DNA of 64,000 nucleotides, from contig OX578140.1 in NCBI GenBank assembly GCA_951213105.1, forward strand, positions 117,969,653 to 118,033,652, read 5' to 3'. The notes beneath the pieces were generated by a model, which saw only the letters and a list, made by a program, of their open reading frames with translations, made no database searches and was not told the DNA's origin. This document shows, one piece after another, positions 57,974 through 64,000 of this stretch. The translations under genes and the position numbers were made by a program. The stretch is from Amaurobius ferox (Eukaryota; Arthropoda; Arachnida; Araneae; Amaurobiidae). The stretch's first letter is position 1; each line of letters opens with the position of its first letter.

Positions 57974-58822
57974 AACTTTTCTCTTTTTAGTTGTGTTTCC
58001 CAGATCTTTCTTCATCTTTGGGAAACTAATAAAAATAATAGAAATTAACTAACATTTTAATAAAAGTTTTAAATACACAAAAACTGAAGTGAAAAATATT
58101 TTAGTATATTTTATTGCACTTATCATTGATAAATATTAGGAATTTTATATGGTTACTTTATGCATTTCATAATCACAAAAAAAATTTCAAATCACATTTT
58201 AATTGCTCAATTTCATTTGATACATTACATATACAGTTAAGGACTTTTCTGAAATTTTTAACGAGTATTTTTTAATGTACATACAAAGACAGTTAATACT
58301 AAAAGAAGGTGTAAAAAGTAATCGTTTCTACTACAATTCTCATGAAGAAATTATATTTACGGCCATATACTGTATTTATTTTTTTAAGTCTGGAAAAATA
58401 TAGCTCAGCAAAAAAAAATCAATTTTAAATGTGTACTTACTGATATTTATATAAATTTCTTGAGAGTTATTAATCATTTCATAGCATTATATGGCATGAA
58501 AACATTGTCAGGAGAAAAGAGTATGAAAATGCAAACAATCCAAGTTGGCGTAAAAAAATGTCGCCAAGAGAGAAAACTAGGCGTATTAAAAGTTTCACCT
58601 TTATTTTATTTTTTTTCTTCTAATTTTAAGCATTTATAGAGGTACTGTTTATGAAAGTACACAAATATATATAAAATATTTTATTTTAAAAATAATTACA
58701 AGGCTATACATTATTTACAAAGCTAGAAAATCTACTTTTATTATAGGACGACATGGTCGTACATGCCAATTAACTCTTTATTTTATATAAAATATGTTTT
58801 AAAACGAATGGAAACGACTTAC
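57974..58822. other. Unassigned intronic sequence
   Basis: AT-rich; no exon that would continue the THAP frame was found here. Confidence 0.4.
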
Positions 58823-58893
58823 CTGTGAAACGTAGTGTCTCCACCTTTGATAAACTTTGATGTACATCCATATGCAGTGCAGGACATTTCCAT
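58823..58893 (-). CDS. THAP zinc-finger first exon (first half of the C2CH domain)
   Basis: On the minus strand the exon reads MEMSCTAYGCTSKFIKGGDT, then TFH, followed by the perfect donor CACAG|GTAAGTCG. THAP proteins start the same way (M-x-x-[SR]-C-x-x-x-G-C...FH[KR]FP), and their first exon commonly ends just after the FH, as here. The two cysteines are the first half of the zinc site. The FP, Trp and the C..H half should come from the next exon, which I could not find on the minus strand. Upstream DNA (58900-59050) is GC-richer and contains TCATGTGA, which fits a promoter. It may be a nested host gene or the head of a THAP-type (P-like) transposon. Confidence 0.55.
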
Positions 58894-59152
58894 ATTTTGT
58901 TTAAATGTAAAAGCAAACGAGCGATGTGACGCTTTTGCAATCGGAAATGTAATGCAATTGAAATGGAAAGAGAAATGCGCAGGAAAATATGCGCGTAGGG
59001 GAGTGCCTAAGTCATGTGATTTAGTTCAGTGGTCTCAGTGGTCACGGAAAGGTTGCCATAAGTCTCTCTACCTATATTTCACCTCGATGATCCACACCTG
59101 TTCCCAGCATTTTCTTAAAATTTCTTTGATATGAAAATCACCTTTTATTACA
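58894..59152 (-). promoter_or_regulatory. Promoter-like region of the THAP exon
   Basis: A CpG-richer stretch with GCGCAGG...GCGCGTAGG and TCATGTGA at 59012-59019 lies directly upstream of the THAP start. The role is inferred from position and composition. Confidence 0.3.
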
Positions 59153-60154
59153 GGGTTCCCACAGTCCTTAAAAACTCCTTAAGAACTTCTTATTTTTAGC
59201 TTTCCTTTTGAAAGACCCTGAAAATTACTTAGTTTTCATCAACACTCCTATTTTTCCCCGAAATTGGAGCATGATCAGGGCTCACCCTAGAGTTCGATTC
59301 CTGCAATTTGCTGCTAACTCCCACTCAGAAAAAAAAAATTACTTGTGTTAATTTTTAAAATCTCACTCAATTTTCAAGTTAGGGTAGGATAATCCTATCT
59401 AATTTTTTTCCCTAGGGAACACCCTGATGATGGAATTCCCCCAGTGATGCGATCCCTTTTCCATTTTCTATTTATTTTTGAGCTTCACTACCCGATATCT
59501 CGGTGTTACTAGGTCTTTTCCAAAAATTGACGAAAACTAACCCGTTTAGTGTTGTAAGATTTCGTGCAATGTTTCCAAAAACTACTAAAATTCATAAATT
59601 TACTGAAATTCCAAGATAAAATTTACTGGCCTTCGTCAAAAAGTTCGTCAAAATTTGCTCCCAAAATAAATCATCAAACTTTTCTGAAAGTAGCCCAAAA
59701 ATCTGCAACAGAAAAATTTCCGTCATTCTTTACCGTAACTCTTTGAAAAAACTAGCCCAATTGAACAGGAAAACCGTGGAACTAGCGGAATTTTTAAAAA
59801 GGGTTTAGTTTCTTCCCAAATACAGGACTAGAAGTTGTCATATTTCCTATGTATTTTTTAAAATAGGAAAAACCCTGGAAGCAGAATTTTTTCTATGTTT
59901 TTCAACAAGACTTCTTTGTTCTGCATGCAACACATGGAAAAAATTCTGCTTTTGGAGTTTTTCCTATTTTAAAAAAATATATAGGAAATATAGGACAACT
60001 TCTAGCTCTGCAAATATGTATATAACATCACACCCCAGTGTATTTCCATAGTGCAGTGAAGGCTGCAATATGGTTTACGGCCTATCACAATTAGTCCTTA
60101 TAAAATATTAATTGGGTCCTTATTTTTCATTTTGAAAAAAAGTGGGAACCCTGT
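59153..60154. mobile_element. Non-autonomous hAT-like element, about 1.0 kb
   Basis: The left end ACAGGGTTCCCAC and the right end GTGGGAACCCTGT are reverse complements, and both are followed inward by related CCTTA..AAA phrases. CAGGG termini fit hAT elements. No transposase frame is present. The flanking 8-bp sequences do not clearly match. A foldback element is nested at 59828-60005. Confidence 0.65.
59828..60005. mobile_element. Foldback MITE nested in the hAT-like element
   Basis: The left arm starts CTAGAAGTTGTCATATTTCC and the right arm ends GGACAACTTCTAG. About 72 bp pair with roughly 90 percent identity around a loop of about 32 nt. Inner landmarks TTTAAAATAGGAAAAA and AGCAGAATTTTTTC are mirrored on the other side. 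Confidence 0.85.
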
Positions 60155-61500
60155 ATTAGCAGACTCATCTTTACCCCTCTGCATGGACACATTTACTTGG
60201 GGTTTGTGCACACTCTGAAAACTGGGATTTTGAAAGTGAACTAAAATGTCACGAAAAATCATTTTTTACCATCAAAATTATGGAAAAATCAGGGAATTTT
60301 CAACTTGCCAACCTGCTCTAATTAAAATGAGTAAACCAAAAAATAATTAAAAAGTGAAAAAGTAGCTTATAAAGAACTTCTGGACAACAAGGTCATTAAT
60401 CCTTTCCGGATGGCAGTCATGAATACACTTTATCAATCGACGCGTGGGCATTTTGACTGTCCAGAAAGGGTTAACACACTGACCTCCTCAAGTACTGCAT
60501 TTATCATATTCCTTTTTTTATAAGAAAGTATTTTTCTTTATAAGAAAGATTATTATAAAGTCATACTTCTTTTCAGGGCAATCAGCAATGCTAGAAAATA
60601 AATAAAGCTTTTGAGATTTCATTTTTTTGATTTTCGTTTCGGAGAAGAATGGGGGTGCCATAGTAAAAATAAATTAACTGGAGTGTGGCTCAACTCTCGA
60701 CATTCTCAATAACAGAATTCATTTATCTATTATCCCTCCCCCCCTAATTTTTGCAAATTTTGTAAGAAAAAATTTTAAAAATATGTATTGTTGGCTCATA
60801 TGATCACAATTCAATTATAACATGTGACCCTTTATTTTAAAGGGCTTGTAAGAATCTTTTGATAGAAGATACTAAGTTGAACAATGAACCCCCTCGGAGG
60901 GTAACTTGTCCCCGAGGGAACTAATGAAGTCACGAACACAAAAATTGTATTGTAGCTATTTTTCACTATAATGATTAAGCTGTTAAGTTTTGTGATCATT
61001 GAGCCATAAATAATCCCTTTTATGTGTGATTATGCAAACTTTTAGCTTATACTACTATAGAAATATAAAATTTCAAATAATTTTCGATAAAATTTTTTGA
61101 AATCAAGTTTTCACTCAAATTTCAAAAAATTCTATCTAGTTCTAGATTTTTTTATAACAAAGCCGAGTATAAAGTTTTGGGGAAATCCAGTAATGTTTGT
61201 GGCAGCTATCGTGTACACAAGAAATCGATCACAAATGAACATCACTCTAAAATAATCAAAATGTGTTAAGCAGATCCTAATACATGCATTGGCATCAAAG
61301 TCTGTAAATTGAAAATTTTTTTGAAAACAATAATTTCTCTATTGTATAATATGAGAAAGCCCAGTGTAATATAAATTACAATCACTTTTTTATGGAAGTA
61401 ATAAATATACTTCTTAAAAAGTTGTCCAATTCGGCATAAATCGCTAAATGGTTATTTTAAAAATTATGTTCCCATAAGCAGTGCCATCCCTCCATCTTCT
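60155..61500. other. Unassigned intronic sequence
   Basis: A near-palindrome around CCCTCGGAGGG...CCCCGAGGG lies at 60889-60918. No gene recognised. Confidence 0.4.
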
Positions 61501-61760
61501 AGATAATTGCATATTAGATTGACTAAACTAGCTTATTTTTATATTCTGATTAATTATTAAGGTTAATTTTTTAATTATTTTTGCATAAACAATATGATTG
61601 CTCAATTCAGTTTATTCTTGGGAATTGCCGAGAGTCTATATGTGTTCCATCCATCTCTATCTTTTAAATGTTGCATAGTAGATTGACTAAACTAGCTCCT
61701 TTTCATATTCTGGTTAATTTTATTAAGATTAATTTTTTAATTATTTTTGCATAATACATA
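61501..61760. repeat. Diverged direct duplication, about 165-bp period
   Basis: AGATTGACTAAACTAGCT with TTAATTTTTTAATTATTTTT and GCATAA occurs at about 61516-61590 and again at about 61681-61755. CCATC.CT.CATCT phrases precede both. Confidence 0.75.
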
Positions 61761-62017
61761 TTTTCCTATTTTGAAAAATGGATATGAACCATGTGAAAAG
61801 ATATTTTCCAAAAAGTAGTATTAAAATAATGTTTTAAGCAAATAAAAAGCAATCATTTTGGTAGATATCTATTAAAATTGATATATTCACATCTTTTAAT
61901 ACATTGCTATATTTTATTTTTTATTAAAGATCAACATTTATTATCTTTAGTGAAAATTTGTGTTTTGCAAAATGCAAATGTTTGTTCTCAGTATAAAGTA
62001 ATTTTCACTGGATAAAA

Positions 62018-64000
62018 CAGTGGTCTCAAACTCAGATCCTTTGGAGGACCACTTTGTAGATTTCTAGGGTTTTGGAGGGCCACAAGAATAATTAATGCCT
62101 ACGATTATGTAATTTTACAAAATACGAAACTACGTACAATTACGAAAAAGGGATTGTTTTATATATGATTAATTTTTGTATGATAAAACCATTATAGACA
62201 TCTTTACGGCTAAGTACTCAGTGAAATATGGTAGAAAAACCCGAAGTACACACAAGTTATTTTAATTTTATAACATACGAATTTTAATTTTGGTGGTAAA
62301 AATATTGACATTTTAAAAGGGATATGTGCCATGTTATTTGATAGGAACATATCCTTTTTTAACAATGGCGGCTTCAATTGTGAAGGACTATTTTTTCTTA
62401 TCAAAAGTTTGGACACACTTTTGTAATACCAGTATTATTATTGTTTGTAATATCAGTTTTGTAATACCAATGTTCAGGGAAATATTCTTGGCACATGCTA
62501 CTTTTAAAATTGAAGACAAATGGGTGTCACTTAATTTATTTCTTTGAAGAGATTTGACTTGATTCATTCTGGAAAACAATTGTTCACATGAATATGTTAT
62601 TCCGAACATGGACAAGACCCGTGCAGCTAGATTGTAAATATTTATATACTTTTCTTTAGAAACAAACTGGTAAAACTCTTTAAGGGTGCAGCTGTTGAAT
62701 TTTTCTTTTAATGAAGAATCACATCGAAAGTTAATTAGTTCCAGTTGAAGTTCTTCAGGTGTGCTATCGATACTGCAGGAAAATGGTGAAACGAATATAT
62801 TAAAAATATGTTCCATATCCCTAAAACATTTAAATCTCCTGTTAAAATCCTCTTAATATAGCAATTTTTGTAGAAAATGCAGTAAAGTCAATTTCCTCCT
62901 CTTCCTCAATTAGGATTGTAAAGTTGGAAAATGAACAAGATTTCCCGCTTTAAGATGGCCTTCCCAAAGTTGTAGTTTTCTCACAAATGCTTTCACATTA
63001 TCAACGTCAGTTACTAGTTGATTTTGGCCTTGTACTTTGACATTTAAATCATTTAAATAGCCAGTTACATCTGTGCTGAATGCTAGATCACATAGCAATT
63101 TAGTGTCATCTATGAGTGAGACATCTTGATTTTTACTTTCAAGAAAGATCTTAATTTCATGTCTCAGATCCTAAAAACGTTTTAATACCTGTCCATAGCT
63201 AAGCCAGCTTTTAGAGAGTAATATAAAATGTCATTATGCTCACAATCTATATCTTTCAGAAAAGCAATGAACTAACTCTGTGATTTAAGCTTTTTCTTTT
63301 TTTAATTCAATTAACGTGGCAACAACAGATCGAAATCCAGTTACAGTAGCCACATATGCCTCCATGCCTTATTTGGGATTCGAACCCGAGCCCTCTAGAC
63401 AGCAGCCGAACACTTTATCCACTACACCACCTGGGCGGCAAAAACGTTCCTTTGGAGCGAGTATAGTTAATAATGTTTACCATAGGCTTCTAAATGTTTT
63501 CAACTTTTAAAACACGGCCAAACAGTGCACCTTGATGTATAATGCAGTGGAAGTGCACAAATGGAAGAACAGTGCCTTCATTATTCAACTGTTTTTTTAC
63601 TTTTCTTACAACACCATTTTTGACACTGGCCATTGCAGGTGCACCATCTGTTACCAAGTATCCTAACTTCAACCAAGATAAATGTTTCTCCTTAAACATC
63701 ACTTTAATTTTATTAAAATTGTCATCTGCTTTCCTAGTATCATGCATTGGTGTTAACTGGAGTAACTCCTCAGTTATTTTAAGGTCCTCATCCACCCCGC
63801 GAATAAAAATGGCTAACTGGGCAATATTTGTTACATCCGTACTTTCGTCAATTGCAAGTAAAAAATAAAGGAACTCTGCCGATTTTTGAATTAATTGCTG
63901 TTTTATATCTGAAGCTAGTTCATCCATTCTACTGACAATTGTGTTTGGCGAAAGACTGATTTCCTTAAATATGTTCACTTTTTTAGGGCAAATGCACTCT
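62018..64000 (-). pseudogene. GTF2IRD2-like hAT transposase relic (partial, runs off the right edge)
   Basis: The element's 3' terminus reads CAGTGGTCTCAAACTC at 62018. The minus-strand frame runs from the edge through FLLAIDESTDVTN (first catalytic Asp), YLVTDGAPAMASV (second Asp), FHCIIHQGALFGRVL and NIINYTRSKG. The SINE at 63291-63440 follows. Then come FIAFLKDIDCEHNDILYYS, TKLLCDLAFSTDVTGYLNDL, LWEGHLKAGNLVHFP and, after a frame break, PEELQLELINFRCD, LAARVLSMFGITYSCEQLFS and SRMNQVKS. The order and motifs are those of GTF2IRD2-like/Charlie-type hATs. At least four stops are seen in the frame (three single-base nonsense changes look likely), plus the SINE. The N-terminal zinc finger lies outside the window. 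Confidence 0.92.
63291..63440 (-). mobile_element. tRNA-derived SINE inserted in the hAT frame
   Basis: On the minus strand the head GCCGCCCAGGTGGTGTAGTG contains an A-box-like TGGTGTAGTGG (63419-63429). The perfect B box GGTTCGAATCC lies at 63376-63386, 33 bp downstream. A non-tRNA body follows and ends in an A-rich tail (63291-63303). The transposase codons RSKG before it and FIAFLKDID after it belong to one family block, which pins the insertion. A target duplication is not clear. It is not a functional tRNA gene, because the 3' acceptor half is replaced by the SINE body. Confidence 0.88.

Larger units (their letters stand above)
55448..64000 (+). other. DHX37: DHX37 intron 3 (start only, more than 8.5 kb)
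   Basis: The intron begins GTAACT. It contains a THAP exon on the other strand, a hAT-like non-autonomous element and part of a GTF2IRD2-like hAT. No fourth exon is recognised before the right edge. Confidence 0.75.

Noticed and set aside
63370..63440. A tRNA gene on the minus strand, suggested by A-box-like and perfect B-box sequences
   Set aside because: The acceptor 3' half and CCA-side pairing are replaced by an unrelated body with an A-rich tail, and the sequence interrupts a transposase frame. It is a tRNA-derived SINE.

Overview
The window is AT-rich (with short CpG-richer islands) and eukaryotic. It has tiny exons, introns of 15 to 19 kb, GT-AG splice sites and dense layers of decayed transposons. 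Several families seen here (GTF2IRD2-like, DUF659-type and TTF-type hATs, piggyBac, BEL/Pao, Helitron-like) are common in arthropods. An arachnid, perhaps a spider, with a large genome is my best inference, but no single feature proves it.

The one host gene I can name is DHX37 (Drosophila kurz, yeast DHR1), a DEAH-box RNA helicase of small ribosomal subunit assembly, on the + strand. Its first three coding exons lie at 20813-20887, 40036-40224 and 55347-55447. All three have proper splice sites and matching phases. The gene continues beyond the right edge, and the helicase core is not in the window. Introns 1 and 2 are 19.1 and 15.1 kb, and almost everything recognisable inside them is mobile DNA. 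A second host-like exon, the first half of a THAP zinc finger (58823-58893, minus), sits in intron 3.

1-20.5 kb, upstream of DHX37: a perfect 60-bp palindrome (240-299), several copies of a hairpin-ended repeat family, a Helitron-like element (10007-10720), a small retroposon with exact target duplications (13629-13730), a 3.2-copy tandem array with a changing poly-C tract (16615-17600), and a BEL/Pao gag with 5' LTR and primer binding site, cut off at the second zinc knuckle (18290-19612). Two inverted-repeat elements follow, then the DHX37 promoter region.

20.9-40 kb, intron 1: a piggyBac relic (27735-28775), a TTF-finger hAT relic (29715-32230) split by a 507-bp inverted-repeat element, three head-to-tail hairpin-family units (32694-35114), a minisatellite (37065-37535) and a diverged hairpin unit (38581-39537).

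40.2-55.3 kb, intron 2: the most interesting object is a 3.8-kb transposon (41433-45208) with near-identical 21-bp terminal inverted repeats. It carries an intron-containing gene of an uncharacterised arthropod family marked by an SDG...SQYKNK / GHxKxAPxGVGGxLK signature. It appears to be inserted inside an older hAT-like element, beside a retroposon. A DUF659-type hAT (50243-51990) and an internally deleted Tc1-like element (54545-54953) follow.

55.4-64 kb, intron 3: the THAP exon, a non-autonomous hAT-like element holding a foldback element, and the terminal part of a GTF2IRD2-like hAT (62018 to the right edge) interrupted by a tRNA-derived SINE. None of the transposase genes is intact.
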